From: CAWBUW01 sp963792075 | Lineage (GTDB): Bacteria > Chloroflexota > Anaerolineae > Anaerolineales > UBA4823 | Assembly (NCBI GenBank): GCA_963792075.1 | Contig: CAWBUW010000012.1 | Location: 744,001-808,000 of the forward strand | Direction of reading: 5' to 3' | Length of the DNA stretch: 64,000 bases | Shown here: positions 51,101 through 59,523 of the stretch, one piece after another | Numbering within the stretch: position 1 is the stretch's first letter | How the letters are laid out: the number at the start of each line of letters is the position of its first letter | Made by a program: the position numbers and the translations under genes | Notes under the pieces: generated by a model | The model's input: the letters and a program-made list of their open reading frames with translations, nothing else | Databases searched by the model: none | What the model was told of the DNA's origin: nothing

Positions 51101-51979
51101 TTAAGACCTGAAAATCTGCACTACCAGAGTCCCCAGGGATACGAGCAGGATCCCGGCGATCTGGCGCGGCGTGAGTGGTTCAGCCAGTACCAGCCAGGCC
51201 AGGAGCGCGATCTGCGGCATCATCAGGCTGTTGAGGATACTGGACTGGACGGCTGTCAGCACGCGCAAGGTGTAATTCCACAGCGTAAAGGCCAGGGCGG
51301 TATTGATCACTGCCAGCCAGGCGATCATTCCCCACTGGAGCGGGGTCAGGTGGCCAAAGCCCTGGGATAGCCCCCCAAGCGCGAGAAGGATCCCCCCTCC
51401 AATCCCCATGCTGACCGTGGTGATGACCAGCGGGTGCAGCCCGCTGTGTAAATTCACGTGGCGTCCAAACAGGGATCCGGCAGCGTTGGTAACCAGCCCA
51501 ACCAACCCTGCCGCCAGCCCAATGATGAGCCGAGCGGGGAGATCCAGGGGCAAGAAATACACACCCATACCGATGCCAGCCAGCAGGATGCCTGCCCACT
51601 GCCAGCGGGTAGGAGGCTCATGCTGCGTCAGGCTGCTGAACAAAGCGACCAGGATCGGCGTCATGTTCAGGATCAGAGAGAGCATGGCAGCGGGGAGATA
51701 GGCCAGGCCAAGGAACTGCGCCCCTTGGGCCAGGGTGTAGTAAACCACGCCCAGCCCGGCCAACTGCAGCCAGGTGTGCCGCGGCAGGCCGCGCAGCGTG
51801 AAGCGGTGCTGCGGCTTCAGAAGTACAAGCGGTAGCAGGCAAAGAAATGCCAGGCTGTAACGCAGGCCGGCAAAGGTTAACGCTGGCAGGCTGGCGTTCA
51901 GCCCCAGCTTGATCAGCACCCAGGAGGTGGACCAAAGGAAAGTGACGAACAGGGCGATGAGAACAGCTTGAAGGTACAT
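51101..51979 (-). CDS. EamA/DMT-family permease
   Basis: Encodes 292 residues with ten membrane segments and a repeated EamA domain (FLWSTSWVLIKLG in the first half, IAWLAVINTALAFTLWNYTLRV in the second). Substrate unknown, commonly metabolites or amino acids. Its start is 18 bp from the 5' end of the divergent intron-bearing tRNA gene, so its promoter would lie within that gene. Confidence 0.88.
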   Translation of the reverse strand: MYLQAVLIALFVTFLWSTSWVLIKLGLNASLPALTFAGLRYSLAFLCLLPLVLLKPQHRFTLRGLPRHTWLQLAGLGVVYYTLAQGAQFLGLAYLPAAMLSLILNMTPILVALFSSLTQHEPPTRWQWAGILLAGIGMGVYFLPLDLPARLIIGLAAGLVGLVTNAAGSLFGRHVNLHSGLHPLVITTVSMGIGGGILLALGGLSQGFGHLTPLQWGMIAWLAVINTALAFTLWNYTLRVLTAVQSSILNSLMMPQIALLAWLVLAEPLTPRQIAGILLVSLGTLVVQIFRS

Positions 51980-51987
51980 GGTATAAT
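51979..51987 (+). promoter_or_regulatory. Extended -10 promoter of tRNA-Arg
   Basis: TGGTATAAT (TATAAT at 51982-51987) lies 10 bp before the tRNA. It overlaps the EamA start codon on the other strand. No good -35 is visible. Confidence 0.55.
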
Positions 51988-51996
51988 TTATGAATT

Positions 51997-52356
51997 GCCC
52001 CAGTAGCTCAAAGGATAGAGCGAGGCTCTCCTAAACTTTTGGGCCTCACGTGAGAAATCTCGTGAGTGCAGCGGCCAAATTCGGGGAAGCCTAAAGGGAT
52101 AGCAAGCCATGATCGAATTCCCAGTGACAATTGGGAGATATCATGGCTGTCTCCAAGGTAATCCCGAGCTAAAGTGACTCGAAATAGCTTGTCATCAAAT
52201 TTAACCGACTTTCTTTTTTGAGTCAACCATGTGTAGAGACTAGATGGCTGCCGCCTAAGGCGCGGATTGCGCGATGGCGAAGGGATAGTCCGGGGAGCTG
52301 GGAAACCAGCACAAACCTGAAGGCCGTGGTTGTGGGTTCGACTCCCACCTGGGGCG
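51997..52356 (+). tRNA. tRNA-Arg (CCU), split by a group I intron
   Basis: Exons 51997-52032 and 52320-52356 join to a 73-nt tRNA: acceptor GCCCCAG/CTGGGGC with discriminator G, D-stem GCTC/GAGC, anticodon stem AGGCT/GGCCG (one A-G end mismatch and one G-U), loop CTCCTAA with anticodon CCU, variable TGGTT, and T-arm GTGGG TTCGACT CCCAC. CCA is not encoded. The intron follows U36, directly after the anticodon. Confidence 0.9.
52033..52319 (+). ncRNA. Self-splicing group I intron in tRNA-Arg
   Basis: A 287-nt intron ending in G. Core pairings are all findable: IGS CTTTTGGG (52036-52043) for P1 and P10; P3 GCAGC (52068)/GCTGC (52247); P4 TCGGG (52081)/CCCGA (52163); P5 GCCT/AGGT; P5a AGCCATGAT (52105)/ATCATGGCT (52140); P7 GACTA (52238)/TAGTC (52286) with the S-type AAGGGATAGTCC; P8 CGCC/GGCG; P9 GCTGG GAAA CCAGC (52297). 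No homing endonuclease ORF is present. It fits the IC3 class seen in bacterial tRNA introns. Confidence 0.9.
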
Positions 52357-52368
52357 CTGACGACAAGG

Positions 52369-52479
52369 GGTTGTCCAAAAAGACGAAAACAAGGGGAAAA
52401 TATACGTACCTGTGGGTAGTGCTTCGCACTACCCACAGGTACGTATTAATTTTCTTCCTTTGTTTCTTTTTGGACAGCC
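52369..52479 (+). repeat. Long hairpin repeat, copy C
   Basis: A 111-bp copy, same orientation as copies A and D. The tip stem is GGGTAGTGC TTC GCACTACCC. It sits 12 bp after tRNA-Arg and 13 bp before the GH3 stop, separating the two transcripts. Confidence 0.85.
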
Positions 52480-52492
52480 TCGAGTCGTTGAG

Positions 52493-54493
52493 CTAAGGGC
52501 AACTGAGTATCTCTGGCGATGCGTCGGTTGTTTTCAGCCCAAAGCCATAGGGGAAGAGCGGCCCGGCGCAGCCTGTGGCATCTGCCCAGGCTGCATCCAG
52601 CGGCAGTTGTGCGCTGCTGCGCGGCCAGGTATAGGGCAGTGTGCCGCTGAAGGGGGTTTCACCAAAGAGCACGTCTGCGATGCCCTGGCCTTCAGTCCCG
52701 GGCTGCCAGGCCGCAACCAGGGCGTCCATCTGCGGCAGCTCATTGCTGAGGATCAGAGGACGGCCGGAGATGAGGATCACGACCAGGCGATCTACCTTTG
52801 CCCGCAGCGCCTCGATCAGGCGGCGGTCGGCGGGGTCCAGGCTGAGATCGGCGCGGTCACCCTCGCCTTCGCTGTAAGGTTTCTCGCCGATCACCAGGAT
52901 TCCCACCGGCGCTGTGCCGGTGATATCGTTGAAGCGGGCCTGCGCATCATAACGCACCTCGGCCTGGGTGCCCACCGCAGCCTGGATACCCTGCAGGATG
53001 GTTGTGCCGGTCGTGATCGCGCCGGGCTGCCCCTGCCAGGTGATCGTCCAGCCGCCGCTTTGGATGCCGATATCGTCCGCCGCCTGGCCGGCTACCAGGA
53101 TCAGGGGGGTATCCTGGGCCAGGGGTAAGGTCTGCCCGGCGTTGCGCAGCAGGACGAGTGATTCCCGCACGGCCTGGCGCGCCAGGTCTCTGTGCTCTGG
53201 CGAGGCGACGGCAGACAGCAGCGCAGGGTCGGCGTAAGGTTCTTCGAACAGGCCAAGCTGAAACTTGACCCGCAGGATGCGTGCGACTGCGTCCTCAACC
53301 CGGCTCAAGGGCACGTCGCCTTTTTCGACCGCCTGGGTCAGGTTGGTGATGAAGGCTTTGTAATCGTAAGGTACCATCACCATATCCACGCCGGCGTTGA
53401 TGGATGTGACTACATCGTTGTAATAATCTCCGGGGATCTGGTCGATTGCCTGCCAGTCAGAAACGACGAAGCCCTTGAACCCCAGCTCGCCTTTGAGCAC
53501 GTCGCTGAGCAGGTATTTCTGGGCGTGCATCTTGACGCCGTTCCAGGAGCTGAAGGAGACCATGATACTCTGGGCCCCCGCCTCGATGGCGGCCTGGTAG
53601 GGCGGCAGGAACAGCGCCCGCAGTGTGGCTTCATCCACCTGCATGTCGCCCTGGTCGAGGAGGTAATGATTGGTTGTAGAAGTGCCAAAGAGTGTGCCGC
53701 CGTCACCGATGAAGTGCTTGGGTGTGGCGAGCGTATACAGGCCGGAGGCTCCGTCCGGGCGAGTCTGCAAGCCCTGTATGTAAGGCGCGGCCAACGCCGA
53801 GACGCGGGCAGTGTTTTCGCTGTACCCTTCATAGGTGCGTCCCCAGCGGATATCCTGGGGCACGGCCACCACCGGGGCAAAATTCCAGGGGATGCCCGTC
53901 GCGCGCATTTCTAATGCAGTGGCCTGACCGATCTGGTACATCAAGGCAGGATCGTTGGCTGCACCCAGGCCGATGTTTTGAGGGAAGACCGTCGCACCGC
54001 GCAGGTTCCCATGGCCGTGGACCGCATCGACGCCGTACAGCAGCGGGATCGCCAGGCGAGTCGCCAGCGCGCCGGATTGGAATTGGCCGGTCATTTTGGC
54101 CCAGCCGAGAGCAGTGTTATCGCCTGAGGGCGATCCGCCGCCTCCGCTGAGCACCGAGCCGATGAAGTACTGGGTGACATCTTTGGGATTTAGAGAATCT
54201 TTTTCAACCTGCGTCATCTGACCGATCTTCTCGGCCAACGTCATCTTGGCGAGCAAATCTGCTACGCGCTGCTCGATGGGCGAGCTGGGGTTCCGGTAAC
54301 CATTGCTGGGAGAGGTTTCCGTGGCCTGCGGAGCAGGGGTCGCTTCAGCGGCCTGGGTAGAAGGTGCGGGTTCCGCCGGGGAAGTGGTCTGGCTGCTGGC
54401 GGTTGGGGTGAGTGTAAACTCTCCGCCGCAGGCGCCCAGCACCAGGCTGAGGTTAATGAACCCAAGAAGTATCTTGTATACAGATGTACTCAT
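52493..54493 (-). CDS. GH3 beta-glucosidase-type lipoprotein
   Basis: Encodes 666 residues. A lipoprotein signal (LLGFINLSLVLGAC) and Ser/Thr/Pro linker (to about 65) tether the enzyme outside the membrane. The GH3 N-domain includes GVDAVHGHGN and KHFIGDGGT, and the nucleophile Asp near 346 in GFVVSDWQAID. The C-domain holds LVLLRNAGQTLPL. It would remove glucose from beta-glucan oligomers. The start after AAAGGAAA is preferred over the longer frame. Last gene of the saccharide operon. Confidence 0.92.
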   Translation of the reverse strand: MSTSVYKILLGFINLSLVLGACGGEFTLTPTASSQTTSPAEPAPSTQAAEATPAPQATETSPSNGYRNPSSPIEQRVADLLAKMTLAEKIGQMTQVEKDSLNPKDVTQYFIGSVLSGGGGSPSGDNTALGWAKMTGQFQSGALATRLAIPLLYGVDAVHGHGNLRGATVFPQNIGLGAANDPALMYQIGQATALEMRATGIPWNFAPVVAVPQDIRWGRTYEGYSENTARVSALAAPYIQGLQTRPDGASGLYTLATPKHFIGDGGTLFGTSTTNHYLLDQGDMQVDEATLRALFLPPYQAAIEAGAQSIMVSFSSWNGVKMHAQKYLLSDVLKGELGFKGFVVSDWQAIDQIPGDYYNDVVTSINAGVDMVMVPYDYKAFITNLTQAVEKGDVPLSRVEDAVARILRVKFQLGLFEEPYADPALLSAVASPEHRDLARQAVRESLVLLRNAGQTLPLAQDTPLILVAGQAADDIGIQSGGWTITWQGQPGAITTGTTILQGIQAAVGTQAEVRYDAQARFNDITGTAPVGILVIGEKPYSEGEGDRADLSLDPADRRLIEALRAKVDRLVVILISGRPLILSNELPQMDALVAAWQPGTEGQGIADVLFGETPFSGTLPYTWPRSSAQLPLDAAWADATGCAGPLFPYGFGLKTTDASPEILSCP

Positions 54494-54555
54494 AACAGGT
54501 TTCCTTTGGTTGTTCCTCACCCTGGGCTGCTTCGCAGGGCAAGAGATGAAAGGCA

Positions 54556-54590
54556 TTTTTTCGTTCGGGTGTTTCGTGTATTTCGTGGTC
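54556..54590 (-). repeat. Short spacer repeat, copy 1
   Basis: TTTTTTCGTTCGGGTGTTTC then GTG in the GH94-GH3 spacer; nearly the same string is at 59446-59493. Confidence 0.5.
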
Positions 54591-54599
54591 AGGAACCTC

Positions 54600-57068
54600 T
54601 TATGAAATCAATGCCAACACCTTGACTTTTCCCGGCGTAGGCGGCAGCGGGATGATATTCCCTGCCACGGGCTGGCCATCGACCACCAGGCTGATCTTGC
54701 TGCCGAGGTCGCTGCGCTCGAAGGAGATGTCAAAGGTGCTGCCGCGGAACTGGCGCACTACGTGGAAACCGGCCCAGTTAGCGGGTGTGGCTGGGGCCAG
54801 GCGCAGTCCCTGGTAATCTGGCTGGATGCCCAGGATCCACTGCGTGATGGCCACGTAGTTCCAGGCGGCGGTGCCGGTCAGCCAGGAGTTCTTCGCCTCG
54901 CCGTGGTTGGGGGCATCCTTGCCCGCGATCGTCTGGGCGTATACGTACGGCTCGCACAGGTGGCGCTCGCTTTGGGCTTCCCGCGCCGAAGGGTTGATGC
55001 GTAGATAGTAATCCAGCGCCCGTTCGCCGCGCCCAGCCATCGCCTCGGCGATCATAATCCAGGGGTTTGTATGGCAAAAGATGCTGGCGTTCTCCTTGTA
55101 GCCGGGCGGATAGGAGGAGATCTCGCCCAGGTGCAGGTAATAGTGCGAATAGGCGGGCTGCTGCAAGACAATGCCGTGCGGCGTGGCGAGGCGCTGTGAC
55201 ACTTCATCCAGGGCTTGCAGCGCGCGGCCATCGTCCAGCCCGATGCCGGCCATGATGCAGATCCCCTGCGGCTCGATGAAGATCTGTCCTTCTTCGTTTT
55301 CTTTTGAGCCGACCGGATGGCCAAAATCGTCATATGCGCGGCGGAACCAGGCGCCATCCCAGCCATGCGCTTTCACGGTGGCTTCCATTTCCCGGGCATA
55401 GGCCAGGTAACGCTCAGGCTCCAACGCACGCGGCCGGGAGGCGCCCATTTGAGCAAAGAGAGGCTGCGCCAGCAGCACGGCCATTTCTTTGCAGGCCAGC
55501 ACAAACAGACCGCCGATGAAAACGGACTCGGCTACCTTGCCCTCTTTATTGGTCGTGGTCTGGAAGGACTGCCCCGGCGTATCCGAGAAGCAGTTGAGGT
55601 TCAGGCAGTCGTTCCAATCGGCGCGCCCGATCAACGGTAGGCCGTGCGGGCCAAGCCGGTCGATGGTATATTGAATGCAGCGCTGCAGGTGTTCCAGCAC
55701 AGGCAATTCGCTGCCGGGCTGGTTGTCATACGGGACACGTTCGCCCAGGATGTTCCAGTCACCGGTCTCTTTGATATATGCCGTCACGCCCAGCACCAGC
55801 CAGAGCGGGTCGTCATTGAAATTGGAGCCCACGTCGTTGTTGCCGCGCTTGGTCAAAGGTTGGTACTGGTGGTAAGCGCCGCCGTTGGACAACTGCGTGG
55901 CAGACAGGTCCAGCAGGCGCTGGCGGGCGCGTTGGGGCGCCATGTGCACGAACCCCAGCAGGTCCTGGTTTGAATCGCGGAAACCCATGCCGCGCCCGAC
56001 GCCAAACTCGTAGAATGAGGCCGAACGGGACATGTTGAACGTGATCATGCACTGGTAGGCATTCCAGATGTTGATCATGCGGTTGGTGTGGTCGCTGGGC
56101 GTCTCCACCTGCAGGATGTTCAGCATGGATTCCCAATAAGTGCGCAGCTCTTGCAAAGCAGCCTGCACGTTCTGGGGGTTCAGGAATCGTTTGAGCAGCG
56201 GCTGCACACCGCGTTTATTGATCGTCTGGGAGCCAGGCGGATCAAATTTATCCTCCACGGGGTTTTCAAAGTAGCCCAGGATGAAAATGATCTCTGTTGT
56301 TTCACCTGGCGGTACGTAAACCTGGTTGTGCAGCACGCCCACCGGCTGCCAGCCATTGGCCAGGGAGTTGTGCGAGCGGCCATCCTGTACCACGGCGGGG
56401 TCATCCCACCCCCGGTACGAGCCGAGGAAAGCCTCGCGTTGGGTATCGTAACCAGCCAGCTTGGCGGAGCTGGCGAAATAAGCGAAGTGGTTGCGCCGTT
56501 CACGGTATTCGGTCTTGTGGTAGATCACCCCGTTCTCTACCTCCACTTCCCCGGTGTTGAAATTGCGTTGGAAATTGGTGGCGTCATCCCAGGCATCCCA
56601 CAGGGCAAACTCCACCCCGGCAAAGACGGATAGTTCCGCTGCTTTAGCGCCCAGGTTGGTCAGCTTAAGCTGCCAGATCTCCAGGCTCTGCCCCAACGGG
56701 ACGAAATAACAGGTTTCAGCCTGGAGGTCGTGCAGTTTCGAAGTAATGATCGTATAGCCCAGCCCGTGACGGCAGGAATAATCGTCCAGCCCCGTGCGCG
56801 TGGGCATCCAGGAGGGCGACCAGAACTGGTCGCTGCGGTTATCCCGCAAATAAATGTAACGCCCGCCCATATCCAGGGGGGCATTGTTATAGCGGTAGCG
56901 GGTCAGGCGGCGCAGCCGGGCGTCTTTATAAAAGGAGTAGCCGCCCGCAGTGTTGGAGATCAGGCCGAAATATTCCTCACTGCCCAGGTAATTGATCCAG
57001 GGCAGGGGCGTATCGGGGATGTTGATCACGTATTCGCGCCGGGCATCATCGAAATGACCATATTTCAT
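54600..57068 (-). CDS. GH94 cellobiose (cellodextrin) phosphorylase
   Basis: Encodes 822 residues, no signal peptide. It splits beta-1,4-glucobiose with phosphate to glucose 1-phosphate and glucose, saving ATP. The N-terminal beta-sandwich includes LDDYSCRHGLGYT; the catalytic (alpha/alpha)6 barrel has FYEFGVGRGMGFRDSNQDL and the acid Asp in GRADWNDCLN near residue 482; HLCEPYVYAQTIAG and GTAAWNYVAITQWILG are family signatures. AGGAAG precedes the ATG. Sits upstream of GH3. Confidence 0.93.
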   Translation of the reverse strand: MKYGHFDDARREYVINIPDTPLPWINYLGSEEYFGLISNTAGGYSFYKDARLRRLTRYRYNNAPLDMGGRYIYLRDNRSDQFWSPSWMPTRTGLDDYSCRHGLGYTIITSKLHDLQAETCYFVPLGQSLEIWQLKLTNLGAKAAELSVFAGVEFALWDAWDDATNFQRNFNTGEVEVENGVIYHKTEYRERRNHFAYFASSAKLAGYDTQREAFLGSYRGWDDPAVVQDGRSHNSLANGWQPVGVLHNQVYVPPGETTEIIFILGYFENPVEDKFDPPGSQTINKRGVQPLLKRFLNPQNVQAALQELRTYWESMLNILQVETPSDHTNRMINIWNAYQCMITFNMSRSASFYEFGVGRGMGFRDSNQDLLGFVHMAPQRARQRLLDLSATQLSNGGAYHQYQPLTKRGNNDVGSNFNDDPLWLVLGVTAYIKETGDWNILGERVPYDNQPGSELPVLEHLQRCIQYTIDRLGPHGLPLIGRADWNDCLNLNCFSDTPGQSFQTTTNKEGKVAESVFIGGLFVLACKEMAVLLAQPLFAQMGASRPRALEPERYLAYAREMEATVKAHGWDGAWFRRAYDDFGHPVGSKENEEGQIFIEPQGICIMAGIGLDDGRALQALDEVSQRLATPHGIVLQQPAYSHYYLHLGEISSYPPGYKENASIFCHTNPWIMIAEAMAGRGERALDYYLRINPSAREAQSERHLCEPYVYAQTIAGKDAPNHGEAKNSWLTGTAAWNYVAITQWILGIQPDYQGLRLAPATPANWAGFHVVRQFRGSTFDISFERSDLGSKISLVVDGQPVAGNIIPLPPTPGKVKVLALIS

Positions 57069-57080
57069 AGGATCTTCCTA

Positions 57081-58337
57081 TCAAGCCACCCACATATCGA
57101 AAGTAAAAAGGAAAATGTTCATGCCCAGGAACAGTACGCTGGCCAGACTCCAGGCACGGTCGAAGACTGGGCGGCGACCCCAATCGGCCAGGAGGAGAAA
57201 CATGGCTGGGAAGGCCAGGACGTAACGGATCATGCTCTGCGGGTCGCCGGAGAAGACTGTCACCGCCAGCCCGGCCAGGCAGAAGGCAGCCAGCTCGGGG
57301 GAGCATTTCCAGGACCAAAAAGCCCCAAGGATGGCCAGCAGCGTAGACCCAACTTCCATCAGGGTCACGATTTTAGCGTGGGGGTGGCCCTGGGCGATGA
57401 TCGTCAGGGTATTGGCCCAGCCGCCCAGCGACCTGCCGAAATCGAAAGCGTGACGGCCGAACCAGTCGCTTTCCACTGCCCGGAAGAAGCCTCCTGCGTT
57501 AGAAGTGTACCACAACAGGAAGATAATTCCTGGCAGCAGGCAGGCCAGGCCGTTCCAGATGCGGCGTTTCGTGATCTGCCGGCGCAGGCTCTGGTGGAAG
57601 TCGATCTCCCGCAGCCAGGCAATGCCCATGGCCAAAGCCAGCGCCACGCCTACGCTGCGCGTGGCAACGGACAGTGCGGCCAGGATGCCAGCCACGAGGT
57701 AGTTCTTGCGGCGTAGGAAGGCGAGCGCGCCGAAAGCCAATCCGGCAAATAGCCCCTCGGTGTAAACCTGGGCAAGGAAAAAAGCCGAGGGGAAGACCAG
57801 CATATAAAACACAGCCCGCAAACCGGCAGCATCGTCGCTTTCGCCGGTGTTGGACAGCGCCTGCCGAGCCAGGTCGAACAGCGCCACCATGCCGCCCAGC
57901 GTGCCCAGCAGCGAGACGATCACGCCGGCCAGGGCCGCGCGCCCAATGGGTGTGGCCTCCTGGCCCCAACTGCCGGGCAGCCAGCTCAACGGGATAGCTA
58001 CCAGGCGCATCAGACTGGGGTAAAGGGCGAAGAAAGCGTAATTTTGGTTGATCTTGCCGGCGTGGGTGTCGATCAGGCGCATGGCGGGGTCTTCATAACC
58101 GCCCACGGCGATGGAGAGGTAGTATTCCGAATCCCAGGCCACCTGGCGGTTCATGAAAGGCTCCAGTAGATAGATCTTACCCCGGTTCGAATTCTTACCG
58201 GTTTCAGAGTGGGTCCATTCTCGGGCGTAGTCGGGGCGCACCGGCGCCATGCGCATCGATACGAGGAGCTGGAATCCGAGCAGGATGGCTGCCCAGGCCA
58301 GCCAGAGCGCGCAGAGGGTCAGAAAGGGGCGTTTCAA
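57081..58337 (-). CDS. PIG-V-like multi-pass membrane glycosyltransferase
   Basis: Encodes 418 residues with about 8-10 membrane helices. WDSEYYLSIAVGGY near residue 70 matches the WD...YL start of PIG-V/GT-C mannosyltransferase-like proteins, and FALYPSLMRLV and FPSAFFLAQVYTEGLFAG follow that family too. A lipid-linked sugar donor would be used; the acceptor is unknown. The ATG overlaps the GH18 stop by 4 bp, so the two are coupled. Its place in a catabolic operon is unexpected. Confidence 0.75.
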   Translation of the reverse strand: MKRPFLTLCALWLAWAAILLGFQLLVSMRMAPVRPDYAREWTHSETGKNSNRGKIYLLEPFMNRQVAWDSEYYLSIAVGGYEDPAMRLIDTHAGKINQNYAFFALYPSLMRLVAIPLSWLPGSWGQEATPIGRAALAGVIVSLLGTLGGMVALFDLARQALSNTGESDDAAGLRAVFYMLVFPSAFFLAQVYTEGLFAGLAFGALAFLRRKNYLVAGILAALSVATRSVGVALALAMGIAWLREIDFHQSLRRQITKRRIWNGLACLLPGIIFLLWYTSNAGGFFRAVESDWFGRHAFDFGRSLGGWANTLTIIAQGHPHAKIVTLMEVGSTLLAILGAFWSWKCSPELAAFCLAGLAVTVFSGDPQSMIRYVLAFPAMFLLLADWGRRPVFDRAWSLASVLFLGMNIFLFTFDMWVA

Positions 58338-59443
58338 GGGTTCTCCGGGTGGAAAAGCTGCTGCAAAGTGACCCAGTTAGCCGGGTCTTCACCGCCCAAC
58401 ACCCAGATGGACACACCCGCCAGGTCAGGATGTTTGGCAAAAATAGCTTTGACCTTGGTTTCTGTAGCCAGGGCGTCGTTGAAATAAACGGTGTGCGTCC
58501 CACCGAGATCATACGTGAACCAGGCTTCGTTGCTGGCATCGCGCTGCACCTGGGCGTTGTAGCGCGGGATCAACGCCTGGACACTCGTCCAGGTCACGCC
58601 GCGCTTGCCGCCGGCGGCATAATCATAGCCATAGAAGGGCAGGCCCAGATACACCTTCTCGGCGGGCACCAGGCTGACGGCATAATCCATTACCTGCTCC
58701 GCCCAATCCACTGGCGCCACCGGCCCCGACTCACCCGACCCGCTGGAATAATCGTACACCATGATCTTGAACAGATCCGCGGCCGCTCCCAGGCGCGCCC
58801 AATCCTGGGCACGCGCGGCTTCCCAGCCGGCCTCATCCGTGGTCTTGGGATGCACCGTCACCGAGAGTATTTTCCCTTCCGCGTGCAACGCCAGCGCCAG
58901 CTCTTCGATAAACAGGCTGAAATCATCCCGGTCTTCCAGGTACAGGCTTTCGTAGTCTATGTCGATGCCGTCGTAGCCCTGGGAGCGCACGATCTCTACC
59001 AGGGCTACGACATGCTCCGCACGATTTTGTGGGTCGCTGACCATGGTGTGGACGTATTCAGGGTTAAAGCCGCTGTTCTGGATAGCAGGCACGACCCGCA
59101 CGCCTCGGGCTTGCAACTCTTTGACAAATTCTGCCGACGAAGAATGATCCGTGACCTGGTTGTTTCCGGTCAAAAAGAACCAGACGAAATTAACTTCCCG
59201 GACCAGCCCGTAATATTGACGCAGGACCTTTTGCTCTGGAAAGGTAGCCTGGAGTGCCCAGACGGTTACTTCCGGCTGGTGCGCAGGAGTAGGCGAAGGT
59301 TCGGGTGTAGGGAGGGGTGTAGACGTGGGAACAGGGGAAGGCTCGATCGTGGGGAGTGGCGTCGGGGTTACGGCTGTACCGCAAGCGCTCAGAACAAGCG
59401 CCAGTCCAGACAGGAGGCAAAGTAGTTTTAAAAAGTGTTTCAT
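58334..59443 (-). CDS. GH18 family lipoprotein (chitinase-like)
   Basis: Encodes 369 residues. Lipoprotein signal with Cys21 (LALVLSAC), a Thr/Pro linker (to about 55), and a GH18 barrel with the catalytic DGIDIDYE (158-165), in which Glu165 is the acid. LFKIMVYDYSS and KVYLGLPFYGYDY are the beta-6 and substrate-site segments. Most like spore-type YaaH glycosidases that act on peptidoglycan or chitin. Located between the ABC/GH-A genes and the PIG-V-like gene. Confidence 0.88.
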   Translation of the reverse strand: MKHFLKLLCLLSGLALVLSACGTAVTPTPLPTIEPSPVPTSTPLPTPEPSPTPAHQPEVTVWALQATFPEQKVLRQYYGLVREVNFVWFFLTGNNQVTDHSSSAEFVKELQARGVRVVPAIQNSGFNPEYVHTMVSDPQNRAEHVVALVEIVRSQGYDGIDIDYESLYLEDRDDFSLFIEELALALHAEGKILSVTVHPKTTDEAGWEAARAQDWARLGAAADLFKIMVYDYSSGSGESGPVAPVDWAEQVMDYAVSLVPAEKVYLGLPFYGYDYAAGGKRGVTWTSVQALIPRYNAQVQRDASNEAWFTYDLGGTHTVYFNDALATETKVKAIFAKHPDLAGVSIWVLGGEDPANWVTLQQLFHPENP

Positions 59444-59445
59444 TA

Positions 59446-59493
59446 TTTTTCGTTCGTGTGTTTCGTGTCAGGCCGCTTCGGCCGTTTCGTGGT
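59446..59493 (-). repeat. Short spacer repeat, copy 2
   Basis: TTTTTCGTTCGTGTGTTTCG then TG, followed by the small hairpin GGCCGCTTCGGCC. Upstream of the GH18 gene. Matches 54556-54590 over about 20 bases. Confidence 0.5.
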
Positions 59494-59523
59494 TAAATCT
59501 TCTTTTTCTCTGGTGATGGCAGT

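Noticed and set aside
52008..52436. Minus-strand ORF across the tRNA-Arg region
   Set aside because: It crosses tRNA exons, the intron core and the hairpin repeat; codon pattern and product are not protein-like.
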